This document shows, one piece after another, positions 16,544-25,524 of a DNA stretch of 64,000 bases. The notes beneath the pieces are model-generated. The model ran no database searches. It was not told the DNA's origin and saw only the letters and a program-made list of their open reading frames with translations. The position numbers and the translations under genes are program-made. The stretch lies in NCBI GenBank assembly GCA_017557535.1, contig JAFYYM010000079.1, positions 186,001 through 250,000 of the forward strand. Reading direction: 5' to 3'. Every line of letters begins with the position of its first letter. Position 1 is the first letter of the stretch. The stretch is from Bacteroidales bacterium (GTDB lineage Bacteria; Bacteroidota; Bacteroidia; Bacteroidales; UBA932).

Positions 16544-18631
16544 ATGAGCGGAAAGGGATTCTTTTTATTCGTGACAGTCCTGATTCTTGGGGCTTGCGGA
16601 ACCGACAAGCATCATAATTGTCAGTTTGACTTCACAAAAGGGCTGGAGAAGGTCGCCTCTGGAGTGTGGAAAGCGGAGATCGGGAATCCGGACAAGGTCA
16701 ATTTGCTAAGCGAGTTGGATTTCAATCCGAAGATCGACGCCATAAACAATATAGAGGAGGCTGAACTTCCTGTTGACAAGGCGGAGATAACGGCGGAAGT
16801 ATTTGATGGTAAGACATATATCCGGTTTCCACTGGACAAGGAGGAGAAGATTTACGGCCTTGGTCTCAACTTCCAGTCCGTTCAACAACGGGGCAGGATC
16901 GCCAGGCTTCATGTGGATCACTACGGAGGTTCGGACAATGGTCGCACCCATGCGCCGGTGCCGTTCTTCGTGTCAAGCAAGGGTTACGGGGTGCTGATCA
17001 ATGCGGCGAGGTATATTGATGTTTATGCCGGCACGTCTGTCCGCAAAGACACAAAGAACCCACCCGTGTTGTACAACCGCAATACGGACCGGGATTGGAG
17101 TGCCCAACCATATTCGGATAATCTTGAGTTCCTGGTGTCTGCGGAGGGTGTGGAATTGGTGTTTTTCTCCGGGAAAAGCATGCTCGATGTGGTTCGTCGC
17201 TTCAATCTATACAATGGCGGCGGAGTCTTGCCTCCGAAATGGGGGCTTGGCTTCTGGCACAGGGTTCCGACCCTTTTCAGCGAGGAACAAGTGAAAGAAG
17301 AAGTTGGCGAGTTCAAAAAGAGAGGTTTCCCTCTCTCCGTCATAGGCTTGGAGCCGGGATGGATGACTCGGGCATATCCTTGCACTTATCAGTGGGATCC
17401 GGGACGTTTCCCCAATCCGGAGGCTTTTGTGAAAGATATGGCGGCTCAGAATATAAAGGTCAACCTCTGGGTCAATCCCGGGGTGGCGCCAGATTGCGAA
17501 ATCGCCTTGGAGATCGAGCCTTACACAGGCACACATACGGAGTGGAACGGGATGCTCCCTGATTATTCCATGGCTCAGACCAAGAAGATAATGGGAGACC
17601 ATTTTTCTCGCAACGCCATTGACAAGGGGGTGAGTGGTTTCAAGATGGACGAGAATGATGGCTATGACTTCTGGGTTGCTCCAGACGTGGCAAAATATCC
17701 CTCCGGAATATCCGGGGAGCAAATGCGCCAGATTTACGGTTCGCTGATGCAGAGTTTCATGGCCGGTCTTTACCGGCGGAAAAATGAGAGAACCTATGGC
17801 CTTGTCAGGGCGGGGAACGCAGGGACTACTTCTTATCCCTTTGTGATTTATAATGATTATTACAACCACAGGGATTTTATAACAGCTCTCATCAACAGCT
17901 CTTTCATCGGTGTACTATGGACTCCTGAGGTACGAGCCTCAAAGACATCAGAGGAATGGCTGCGGAGGATGCAGGCCGTCTGTTTCTCTCCCCTCGCCAT
18001 GCTTAATGCCTGGGCAGACGGTACGAAGCCTTGGTCTTTCGCCGATGTAGAGGAGCAGGTCCGCCAGGTGATGATGCTGAGGATGAGTCTTATTCCATAC
18101 CTTTACACCACTTTCGCCCACTATGCTTTTGATGGGATTCCTCCTGTACGGGCAATGTGTCTTGAACCTGGTTGCGAGGCGGATCCCAAAGATCAGTTTA
18201 TGGTCGGGGAAAGCCTTCTGGTCGCCCCGTTGTTCGCCGGGGAGACCTCCAGGAAGGTGATTCTCCCAAAGGGGAAGTGGTATGACTTCTATACAGGGGA
18301 TTTCGTTGGAGATGGGGTGACTGTTTCGGTGGAACCTGGCCTCGACAAGATCCCTGTATTTGTCAAAGACGGTGGAATCATTCCCATGTACGAGCCTATG
18401 ACTACACTTCCTGAGGGTCCGGTACCTGTTTCTGTCCGCCACTATGGTGTCAAGGCTTCGTCGTTTGACCTGTACGATGACGATGGCCGTACCTACGACT
18501 ATGAAAATGGTGTGTACACTTGGATCAGATTGGTGGCAGATCCTGCCGTCGCCAGCGGAAAGGCTACGGTATTGGATGATGGAACCATCTGGTCTTTCAA
18601 CGATTACGAATTCAAATTCATGACTAAGTGA
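16544..18631 (+). CDS. GH31 glycoside hydrolase (alpha-glucosidase/alpha-xylosidase type), lipoprotein
   Basis: The 695-residue protein is a retaining exo-acting alpha-glycosidase. I chose ATG 16544 (MSGKGFFLF) because it gives a proper lipoprotein signal (LILGAC). The GH31 barrel shows GFWHRVPT, the nucleophile Asp in GFKMDENDG (about residue 369), and RAGNAGTTSYPFV before the acid/base region. C-terminal beta domains include FLVGESLLVAPLF-like sequence (MVGESLLVAPLFAG). It follows folK by 7 bases and its stop overlaps the GTG of the next gene. Alpha-glucosidase versus alpha-xylosidase cannot be decided here. Confidence 0.9.
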   Translation: MSGKGFFLFVTVLILGACGTDKHHNCQFDFTKGLEKVASGVWKAEIGNPDKVNLLSELDFNPKIDAINNIEEAELPVDKAEITAEVFDGKTYIRFPLDKEEKIYGLGLNFQSVQQRGRIARLHVDHYGGSDNGRTHAPVPFFVSSKGYGVLINAARYIDVYAGTSVRKDTKNPPVLYNRNTDRDWSAQPYSDNLEFLVSAEGVELVFFSGKSMLDVVRRFNLYNGGGVLPPKWGLGFWHRVPTLFSEEQVKEEVGEFKKRGFPLSVIGLEPGWMTRAYPCTYQWDPGRFPNPEAFVKDMAAQNIKVNLWVNPGVAPDCEIALEIEPYTGTHTEWNGMLPDYSMAQTKKIMGDHFSRNAIDKGVSGFKMDENDGYDFWVAPDVAKYPSGISGEQMRQIYGSLMQSFMAGLYRRKNERTYGLVRAGNAGTTSYPFVIYNDYYNHRDFITALINSSFIGVLWTPEVRASKTSEEWLRRMQAVCFSPLAMLNAWADGTKPWSFADVEEQVRQVMMLRMSLIPYLYTTFAHYAFDGIPPVRAMCLEPGCEADPKDQFMVGESLLVAPLFAGETSRKVILPKGKWYDFYTGDFVGDGVTVSVEPGLDKIPVFVKDGGIIPMYEPMTTLPEGPVPVSVRHYGVKASSFDLYDDDGRTYDYENGVYTWIRLVADPAVASGKATVLDDGTIWSFNDYEFKFMTK

Positions 18632-21600
18632 AAAGGATTTGTTTTATAGCATGCGTGATGCTGGCCTCTGCCGCTTTTGGGGAGGTGAAATCACAACCCA
18701 AGACATCCCAGTATCACAAAGGATGGCCTTCCAAAGAAGGGGAGACCAACCTTAGGGCTTCATTTGCCAACCCTCCGAAAGGCTATGGCAATGTGCCGTT
18801 TTATTGGTGGAGCGGTGATAATCTTGATAAGGAACGGCTTGCCTGGCAGTTGGAACTCCTTGCGGACTCAGCCACAGATGGTCTATGTGTGAGTTATAAT
18901 CATTCGCACCCCAAGGTTGACACCCTTATGAATGCCGATGGATATGGAGGTTTCGGGAAAGTGAGCAGCGGTGACCCTTATGTGCTTTCTCCTGAATGGA
19001 TGCGGTTTTGGGCTGAGTTTTCCAAGAAATGCGCCGAATATGGAATGGGAATGGGTCTCGATGACTATGTGATGGCTTCTCCAGGGAATGGCTTTAAAGT
19101 GGATGAGGCGCTTGCCGATCCTGGAGTCAAAAACCATCAGGGGCGTATTCAAAAGAAGCGGATTCCCGCTGGCGAGGCTCTTCCGGATAACGTCTTGAAG
19201 ACCAAAGAATATAAAGACAGCGTTGACGTCTATTACACCACTCCATCTCCGGAACTTCATCCTGATTATGGTATATTAATGGTTGAGAAGTATTTCCAGC
19301 CGTTCGAGGATGCCATGGACGCCAAAGGTCGAGAAGGGATGAATTATTTCTTCCAAGATGAGCTGATCTACGATCTGAATATACGTTCCTGGTGTGATGG
19401 TATGCGGGAGATATTCCAAAAAGAGAAAGGATATGATATCCTGCCTCATTTGGATGCTCTTTTTGCCACCAGCGACGATGAAATTGACGAAGAGGCCGCC
19501 AGGGTTCGCCTTGACTATGCGGAAGTCTTGACCAAACTGGCAGAGGAGAGATATTTCAAGCCTATTTACGACTGGAATGCGGATCGTGGGTTGATTTATG
19601 GATGCGACAACTATGGAAGGGGTCTGAGTCCCACACAATATATGGACTATTTCAGGGCTACAAGCTGGTTCACGGCTCCGGGCAACGACGCTCCCGCCAG
19701 AGGAAGCAGCTTCCGCCAGACCAAGGTCTCCAGCAGCATAGCCCACCTTTACGGGCGTCCAAGAACTTGGCTTGAGGCTTTTCACAGTATGGGTTGGGAT
19801 GCTAACGGAGGTTTGCTCACCAGACAGCTCGACCATCATCTCATAGCTGGTGGTAACTTGCTGTGCCTCCACGGGTTATATTACACCACCCATGGTGGAT
19901 GGTGGGAGTGGGCTCCGCCGAGTTTCCACTTCAGGATGCCTTATTGGCCGCACATGAAAGTGTGGCTGAAATATGCCGAGAGAATGTGCTATGTGTTGAG
20001 TCAAGGGGAACATGTGTGCGACATTGCCATTCTGTATCCCACTGAGACCATGCAGGCATATCCCCAGGCGAAACCTGACATGGCTTTCAATACAGCCCTA
20101 AAGTTGAGCGATGCCGGTCTTGATTATGATTTCATTGATTTCCAGTCGCTTCAGAACGCATCTATCGGGAATGGCTCTTTATCTATCGCCGGGGAATCCT
20201 ATAAGGTGCTGATCCTGGCCGGAGTGAAAGCCATGCATAAGGAGACAGAGTCCAAAGTAGAAGAGTTCGTGAAAGCCGGCGGCCTTGTCTTGAGGATTAA
20301 TTCTGAGAAAGAGACACAGGATGCGGTTCCGGGAAGTTTATCTCAAGTTATTAAGGATAAGATAGTTCCGGACTTCTCTACATCGTCCGGAAAAGGCAAG
20401 GTGCTGCATCGTAGGGTCGGTCAGAATGATGTCTATATGGTGATGGACGTCCCTGACGGCGATGAGATGACATTCAGGGCCACCGGGAAGGCGGAGCGAT
20501 GGGACGCCGTTCATGGCACCATCCGCCCCGTGCCGGTCTTGAGTCAAGAAAACGGTCTCACGACAGTGAAATATTCGGGATCAGAAGGCGGCTCCAAGCT
20601 TCTGGTTTTTTCTCCTGGAAAACCTGTGAAGTATAAAGCTAAAAAGGAGAAAGCCGTTGAATCTGAGGTAGTTCCCGTTGAGGGAGAGTGGGATGTGGAG
20701 ATTATTCCCACGATGGACAACAGGTGGGGGGATTTCCGCCTTCCGAAGAGTGACGAATTCATTGGTATTGAGGCTAGGGAATTCCGTTGCCGCCCTTCAG
20801 GAGATCCTTCGAAAGAATACAAATCCATTTACGGTTACGCTCCTTATATGCTTACTTTGAATATTCCTGCTGACCGGAATATAGAGGACGCTCTCAGGAA
20901 CCTGCCAGAAAGCGGGAAATGGGAGGCTTACCCGTTCTCTTGGCAGTATGGGGTATTCGACAGTCCGGGAAGTCAGGGTTACCACGGGCTTAAGGAGCAC
21001 GTGGATGACCGTTTCCTGATTCTTGATAAAGGATGTCATCAGATATTCCGGGCGTATTTGGATGTTCCGGCGGAGGGGTCTTATCGTTTTGTGAAAGAGG
21101 GGAAAGCACCGTATAAGATACTGTTGGACGGAAAGCCCGTGACAGGGCAAAGTGTCGAACTTAACAAGGGAACCCATTGTGTTACAATAGTATACCTCAA
21201 TACAAAGAAGGTAGATTATAGCCTTGAGAAGCTGAGAGGTTATACGGTTGACTACAGGGAAAGAAGCATGGTTATGCTTTATCCCGAAGGGTCCTCCGGT
21301 CCTATTCCGCATGGAATGCACGACGAGATTGTCGCCTCAAGCTGGTATAAGACGGATTTCGTTCCATTCGTTTATCCTGGAACCAAGGAGTGGACAATGA
21401 GTTTCGAGTCAGCTCCCGGAACAAGAAGCATGTCTTTTGAGACAGCTGGAAAGATTCTGGAAATCAACGTAGGTGGCCGGAAGGTGGATTTCAAGGAAAC
21501 CGGACAGGGGAAATACCTTGCCGATAATCTTCCCGTGGAGCCAGGGGTTACAACTGTGACAGTTAGGGCTTTACCCGAAGCGGATAGCCCAGGAGCGGCC

Positions 21601-21987
21601 TTCTTCAAAGAGCCTGTCATAATAGATTGTGAGGGAGGACGACTCGCCCCCGGAGACTGGACCAACGCTGGTGCGATGAGATTCTATTCCGGAGGAGTGA
21701 AGTACAGCAAGGTGATCGATGTCAAGACAAAAGGAAAGTGTGTGGAGTTGGATCTTGGCGATGTGGACGCCACATGTGAGGTGAGCGTTGGAGGAAAACA
21801 GGTGGATGTTCTACTGAGCCCTCCTTACAAGTTGGACATCACCAACTTCGTGAAAAAGGGGCAGAATAAGGTTGAAGTCCTGGTGTATAGTTCCTTATCC
21901 AATCATTATCAGACTATTCCTTCGCCATATAAAGGAACCCCTAGGGCAGGATTGATGGGTCCGGTGAGGATGATTATAGAGAAATAG
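18628..21987 (+). CDS. GH106-like glycoside hydrolase (putative alpha-L-rhamnosidase)
   Basis: The 1119-residue exported protein starts at GTG 18628, overlapping the GH31 stop. After a signal peptide it shows a barrel of GH106 type: NPPKGYGNVPFYWWSGD at the N terminus, ARGSSFRQTKVSSSIAHLYG, and a SFHFRMPYWPHMKVW block, followed by several beta-sandwich domains, the last resembling a galactose-binding domain (YSSLSNHYQTIPSPYKG region). Known GH106 enzymes cleave alpha-L-rhamnosides from plant pectin; the specificity here is inferred from overall resemblance. It is flanked by GH31 and GH29 genes in one operon. Confidence 0.72.
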   Translation: MKRICFIACVMLASAAFGEVKSQPKTSQYHKGWPSKEGETNLRASFANPPKGYGNVPFYWWSGDNLDKERLAWQLELLADSATDGLCVSYNHSHPKVDTLMNADGYGGFGKVSSGDPYVLSPEWMRFWAEFSKKCAEYGMGMGLDDYVMASPGNGFKVDEALADPGVKNHQGRIQKKRIPAGEALPDNVLKTKEYKDSVDVYYTTPSPELHPDYGILMVEKYFQPFEDAMDAKGREGMNYFFQDELIYDLNIRSWCDGMREIFQKEKGYDILPHLDALFATSDDEIDEEAARVRLDYAEVLTKLAEERYFKPIYDWNADRGLIYGCDNYGRGLSPTQYMDYFRATSWFTAPGNDAPARGSSFRQTKVSSSIAHLYGRPRTWLEAFHSMGWDANGGLLTRQLDHHLIAGGNLLCLHGLYYTTHGGWWEWAPPSFHFRMPYWPHMKVWLKYAERMCYVLSQGEHVCDIAILYPTETMQAYPQAKPDMAFNTALKLSDAGLDYDFIDFQSLQNASIGNGSLSIAGESYKVLILAGVKAMHKETESKVEEFVKAGGLVLRINSEKETQDAVPGSLSQVIKDKIVPDFSTSSGKGKVLHRRVGQNDVYMVMDVPDGDEMTFRATGKAERWDAVHGTIRPVPVLSQENGLTTVKYSGSEGGSKLLVFSPGKPVKYKAKKEKAVESEVVPVEGEWDVEIIPTMDNRWGDFRLPKSDEFIGIEAREFRCRPSGDPSKEYKSIYGYAPYMLTLNIPADRNIEDALRNLPESGKWEAYPFSWQYGVFDSPGSQGYHGLKEHVDDRFLILDKGCHQIFRAYLDVPAEGSYRFVKEGKAPYKILLDGKPVTGQSVELNKGTHCVTIVYLNTKKVDYSLEKLRGYTVDYRERSMVMLYPEGSSGPIPHGMHDEIVASSWYKTDFVPFVYPGTKEWTMSFESAPGTRSMSFETAGKILEINVGGRKVDFKETGQGKYLADNLPVEPGVTTVTVRALPEADSPGAAFFKEPVIIDCEGGRLAPGDWTNAGAMRFYSGGVKYSKVIDVKTKGKCVELDLGDVDATCEVSVGGKQVDVLLSPPYKLDITNFVKKGQNKVEVLVYSSLSNHYQTIPSPYKGTPRAGLMGPVRMIIEK

Positions 21988-22010
21988 AAACTATTAATAT
22001 TCAAAGATAT

Positions 22011-23372
22011 ATGAGAAAGATTTGTTTAGTGTTGAGCGCCTTGCTGGCTTTTTCTTTGGCTTACGCCCAGGACAGCGATATAGTCAAGCAAGCCGATGGT
22101 TATGAATGGCCCACCGACCCGGCCGTACTTCAGAAACTTGATCAGTGGCAGGATCTTAAATTCGGGGTCCTGATGCACTGGGGAATCTATGCCACACAAG
22201 GTATGGTGGAATCTTGGGCCATCTGCAACGAGGAGTGGATCCGCCGCCCGGAAGGTTCTGTCTATGAGGAATATAAGAAGTGGTATTGGGATCTCTCGAA
22301 GGTGTTTAATCCGGTCAAGTTCAACCCCGACCAATGGGCGGACGTCTTCGACAAGGCCGGCATGAAATACATGATATTCACGACCAAGCATCACGATGGA
22401 TTCTGCATGTTTGATTCTGAATATGATGATTTCAGCATCGCAAAAGGCCCGTTTGCCAATAATCCCAAAAAGGATGTGGCCAAATATGTCTTTGATGCTT
22501 TCCGTAAGAAGGACTTCATGATCGGTGCCTATTTCTCAAAGCCCGACTGGCATCATCACGGTTTCTGGAATCCTTATTACGCTACCCCTAACCGCCGTCC
22601 TAACTACAACATCGAGACTCATCCCGAGTGGTGGCAAAGCTATGTTAATTTCACAAAGAACCAGCTTCTTGAGCTCACAACCGGAAAATATGGTAAGATT
22701 GACATCCTTTGGCTTGACGGTGGCTGGATCACCGGTGACGAGGTGGGACTGAACGAGGTGCTCCCGAAATCGAGGGCATACAGTCCGGGATTGTTGTGTG
22801 TCGACCGTACGATCCAAGGGCCCAACGAGAATTATCAGACCCCTGAGCAGAGCGTTCCTAATCATCAAATCAGCCATCCTTGGGAGTCCTGCATAACCTT
22901 GACGCATAGCTGGGGATGGGCTCCGAATGTCAAGTTCAAGAGCTCCAGAAAGGTGATAGACATGCTTGCCGAGATCACAGCCAAAGGTGGCAGCCTTGTG
23001 CTTGGAGTCGGTCCCACTCCAGAGGGACTCATTGAAGACAGGGCTATTCCTATTCTTGGGGAGATCGGAGAGTGGCTTGGTCGCTGCGGAGAGGCGATAT
23101 ACTCAACCCGTATCACCAAGGATTACAACGATGGTGACATCTGGTTCAACGCCTCCAAGGACGGACAGACACTATATGCGATCTATGCTCTGAAGGACGA
23201 GGAGACTCTTCCCGGGACTCTTTCATGGAGCGGAAACCTTCCCAAGGGAGGCAAGGTGACCATTCTCAACAATGGCAAGAAGGTCAAGGCGACCGTCAAG
23301 GACGGCAAGGTGACGGTTAAGCTTCCTAAAGGACTGAAACAGGAGCCGATCGCATTGAAGTTCGCGATCTAA
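22011..23372 (+). CDS. GH29 alpha-L-fucosidase
   Basis: The 453-residue secreted protein has a signal peptide ending LAYAQD and a GH29 barrel: DLKFGVLMHWGIYATQG, FTTKHHDGFCMFDSEY, and nucleophile Asp in ILWLDGGW (about residue 236). A C-terminal beta domain follows. Unlike the fucosidase at 14744 it has no lipobox, and it keeps the canonical LDGGW motif, so it probably has different specificity. It is the last gene of the operon, followed by a strong terminator. Confidence 0.93.
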   Translation: MRKICLVLSALLAFSLAYAQDSDIVKQADGYEWPTDPAVLQKLDQWQDLKFGVLMHWGIYATQGMVESWAICNEEWIRRPEGSVYEEYKKWYWDLSKVFNPVKFNPDQWADVFDKAGMKYMIFTTKHHDGFCMFDSEYDDFSIAKGPFANNPKKDVAKYVFDAFRKKDFMIGAYFSKPDWHHHGFWNPYYATPNRRPNYNIETHPEWWQSYVNFTKNQLLELTTGKYGKIDILWLDGGWITGDEVGLNEVLPKSRAYSPGLLCVDRTIQGPNENYQTPEQSVPNHQISHPWESCITLTHSWGWAPNVKFKSSRKVIDMLAEITAKGGSLVLGVGPTPEGLIEDRAIPILGEIGEWLGRCGEAIYSTRITKDYNDGDIWFNASKDGQTLYAIYALKDEETLPGTLSWSGNLPKGGKVTILNNGKKVKATVKDGKVTVKLPKGLKQEPIALKFAI

Positions 23373-23375
23373 TCC

Positions 23376-23404
23376 ATTATAGAACAACAGATCTGTTTTA
23401 TAAA
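23376..23404. promoter_or_regulatory. Imperfect inverted repeat, candidate regulator site
   Basis: ATTATAGAAC and GTTTTATAAA face each other across 9 nt. The arms resemble the perfect inverted repeat in front of the iclR-type gene at 33521-33550 (ATTATAAAAT and GTTTTATAAT, 10-nt spacer). It lies between the fucosidase stop and the terminator, upstream of the acid-sugar operon. Linking it to the IclR protein is inference. Confidence 0.3.
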
Positions 23405-23406
23405 AT

Positions 23407-23435
23407 AAAATGCGGGATGAAAAGTCCCGCATTTT
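23407..23435 (+). terminator. Intrinsic terminator after the GH29 operon
   Basis: AAAATGCGGGA pairs perfectly with TCCCGCATTTT (11 bp) around the 7-nt loop TGAAAAG. The stem ends in A/T runs on both sides, so it could work in both directions. It closes the operon that ends at 23372. Confidence 0.85.
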
Positions 23436-23458
23436 ATCATTTTATGGAGGGCATATTT

Positions 23459-23466
23459 TATATTTG
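23459..23466 (+). promoter_or_regulatory. Candidate -7 element of the MFS-SDR-dehydratase operon
   Basis: TATATTTG matches TAnnTTTG and lies 44 bases before the MFS start codon. A -33 TTTG is not evident, as in promoters that need an activator. Confidence 0.4.
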
Positions 23467-23510
23467 TATAAGCCACATTAGATCTTTGTTATTTTTAGAA
23501 TATAAAACAC

Positions 23511-24740
23511 ATGAAGAAAGTTGACTATAAATGGGTCATGTTGGCGCTGGTTTCCGCGGCGTACTTCCTAGCCCAGGGCAGTCGCCAGATCTATGCCGCC
23601 GTTCTACCTGACATTAAGGCGGCCCTTGGCGGAAACGTCTCAGACACCTCCCTTGGACTTGTCGGAAGCGCCTTCACCTGGGCTTTCGGCATCATGATGC
23701 CCTTCGCCGGTCTGGCCGCGGACTTTTTCCGCAGGAAATGGATTCTGGTAATCGGAAGTCTTTTATTCTCAATAGGTATCTTATTGTCCGGATTCGCCTC
23801 TGGGATAGGCCTCCTGCTGATAGCTTACGGTATCATGAACGGAGTGGGACAGTCGCTCATGCCTCCGTGCAACTCTTCCCTTATCGGGCAGTTCCACGAC
23901 GATACTCGAGGAACAGCGTTTGGGGTTTATCAAGGAGCCATATACCTTGGAATCGTGGTCTGTTCGCTGGCCGCCAGCTCTCTGGCGGGAAACTCTCCTG
24001 ACGGATGGAGAAAGTCCTTCTGGGTTTTCGGTGCGATCGGAATCCTATGGACCATCGTGCTGATCCTGTTCCTAAAGGACACTCCGAATGTCGGAGGGAA
24101 AGGAGAAGTATCTGTTAAAAAGGCACTTGCGGCGTTCTTCTCGAAGCCGACGGCCCTTTGGATGATGGCAGCCCTCGGATTCTATTTCTTCGCCCTTTAC
24201 GGAGTCAAGCTCTGGACCCCTGTTTTCATGATGAGGGCTTTCCCTGAGATGGCTCCCCTTACAGCTGTGTTCCACGGCATATTCTGGTTCTATCTCGGGG
24301 CCTTTGTCGGAGTCACCCTGGCAGGAAGGTTCTCTGACCGCATGAAACCCAAAAGGCAGACCATCCGTTTTGAGGTGGAACTTGCGGGAATACTGCTCTG
24401 CATCCCATTCATTTTGATCATGTCCAAAGCCACCGGTTTGACGGTGATGATCATCACAATCCTTCTTTTCGGCTTTGCGACAGGAGTTTACGATTCCAAC
24501 CTTTACGCCGCTCTTCTCGAGGTTATAGACCCTAAGTACAGGGCCATGGCAACGGGAATATTCGGAAGCGGCGGTTGTCTTTTCGGAGCTCTCGGTCCCC
24601 TTGTGATGGGCCTTTTGAGCGATGCCTTCTCAATCAGGACCGCTTTCGCCTCACTCGCTATTTTCGCTTTGGCCGGAGCGGCGTGTATCATTATGGCCTT
24701 GGTGTTCACTGCCAAGAAAGACATGGTTACAACAAAATAA
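23511..24740 (+). CDS. MFS transporter, probably for an acid sugar
   Basis: The 409-residue protein has about twelve hydrophobic segments and an MFS motif A-like loop (GLAADFFRRKWILV) between helices 2 and 3. It begins a four-gene operon with a short-chain dehydrogenase, an enolase-superfamily protein and a UxuA-like dehydratase. That context suggests uptake of hexuronate, hexonate or a similar sugar acid at the inner membrane. Substrate is not readable from the sequence. Confidence 0.85.
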   Translation: MKKVDYKWVMLALVSAAYFLAQGSRQIYAAVLPDIKAALGGNVSDTSLGLVGSAFTWAFGIMMPFAGLAADFFRRKWILVIGSLLFSIGILLSGFASGIGLLLIAYGIMNGVGQSLMPPCNSSLIGQFHDDTRGTAFGVYQGAIYLGIVVCSLAASSLAGNSPDGWRKSFWVFGAIGILWTIVLILFLKDTPNVGGKGEVSVKKALAAFFSKPTALWMMAALGFYFFALYGVKLWTPVFMMRAFPEMAPLTAVFHGIFWFYLGAFVGVTLAGRFSDRMKPKRQTIRFEVELAGILLCIPFILIMSKATGLTVMIITILLFGFATGVYDSNLYAALLEVIDPKYRAMATGIFGSGGCLFGALGPLVMGLLSDAFSIRTAFASLAIFALAGAACIIMALVFTAKKDMVTTK

Positions 24741-24749
24741 TATACGGAA

Positions 24750-25511
24750 ATGTTTGATCTAAAAGGAAAAACGGCGCTCATCACCGGTAGCGGCCAGGGA
24801 ATCGGAAAGTCCACCGCCTTGCTGCTCGCCAAGCAGGGTGCCAAGGTGATAATCAACTGGCGGTCCAATGACGAGGTTGCCGCCAAGACCATAGAGGAAC
24901 TCAAGGCTCAGGGAGCGGATTTCCTGACATGGAAATATGACCTGTCAAAACCTACTGTTAAAGCGGATTTCGAGGCGTTCATGAAAGAGAACGACATCAC
25001 GGTTGACATCCTTGTCTTGAATGCGTCCGTGCAGATCAGGAACGCCTGGGAGAACATCCCGGTGGAAGAGTTTGATTTCCAGATGAGGGTTAATCTTTAC
25101 GCCACCCTAGCTCTTATCCAAGCCTGTGTTCCCGGAATGAGGGAGAAACATTGGGGCAGGATTGTCACGATCGGAAGTGTCCAGCAATACCGCCCGAACA
25201 CGGCCATGGCTGTCTATGCCGCCTCGAAAGCCGGCATACGCAACCTTGTGCTGACCCTCTCGGTCCAGCTTGCGGCGGACGGCATCAACATAAATAATGT
25301 CGCTCCTGGCTGCATAGAGACCATACGCAATGTTGAGGCACTCTCCAATCCGGCGTACAGGAAGAAGATCGAGAATTCCATCCCGGTGGGTTATATCGGC
25401 CAGCCGGATGAGATTGCGGCGACAATTCTTCTACTTTGCTCTAAGGAGGGCGGTTATATCACCGGAACCGATATCCCTGTCGATGGCGGCATGTCAATTC
25501 CTTTTACTTGA
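24750..25511 (+). CDS. SDR family oxidoreductase
   Basis: The 253-residue protein is a classical short-chain dehydrogenase with the cofactor motif TGSGQGIG (about 11-18), the NAS-type segment LNASVQI, the catalytic YAASKAG (Tyr and Lys), and the C-terminal ITGTDIPVDGGMS. Such enzymes interconvert keto and hydroxy sugars, for example fructuronate or 3-deoxy-ketogluconate. It lies between the MFS transporter (9-base gap) and the enolase-superfamily gene (13-base gap). Confidence 0.9.
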   Translation: MFDLKGKTALITGSGQGIGKSTALLLAKQGAKVIINWRSNDEVAAKTIEELKAQGADFLTWKYDLSKPTVKADFEAFMKENDITVDILVLNASVQIRNAWENIPVEEFDFQMRVNLYATLALIQACVPGMREKHWGRIVTIGSVQQYRPNTAMAVYAASKAGIRNLVLTLSVQLAADGININNVAPGCIETIRNVEALSNPAYRKKIENSIPVGYIGQPDEIAATILLLCSKEGGYITGTDIPVDGGMSIPFT

Positions 25512-25524
25512 TAAATTGTTGAAT

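Noticed and set aside
17207..17869. Long minus-strand frame opposite the GH31 gene
   Set aside because: Shadow of the well-supported GH31 gene; no start context or recognisable domain.
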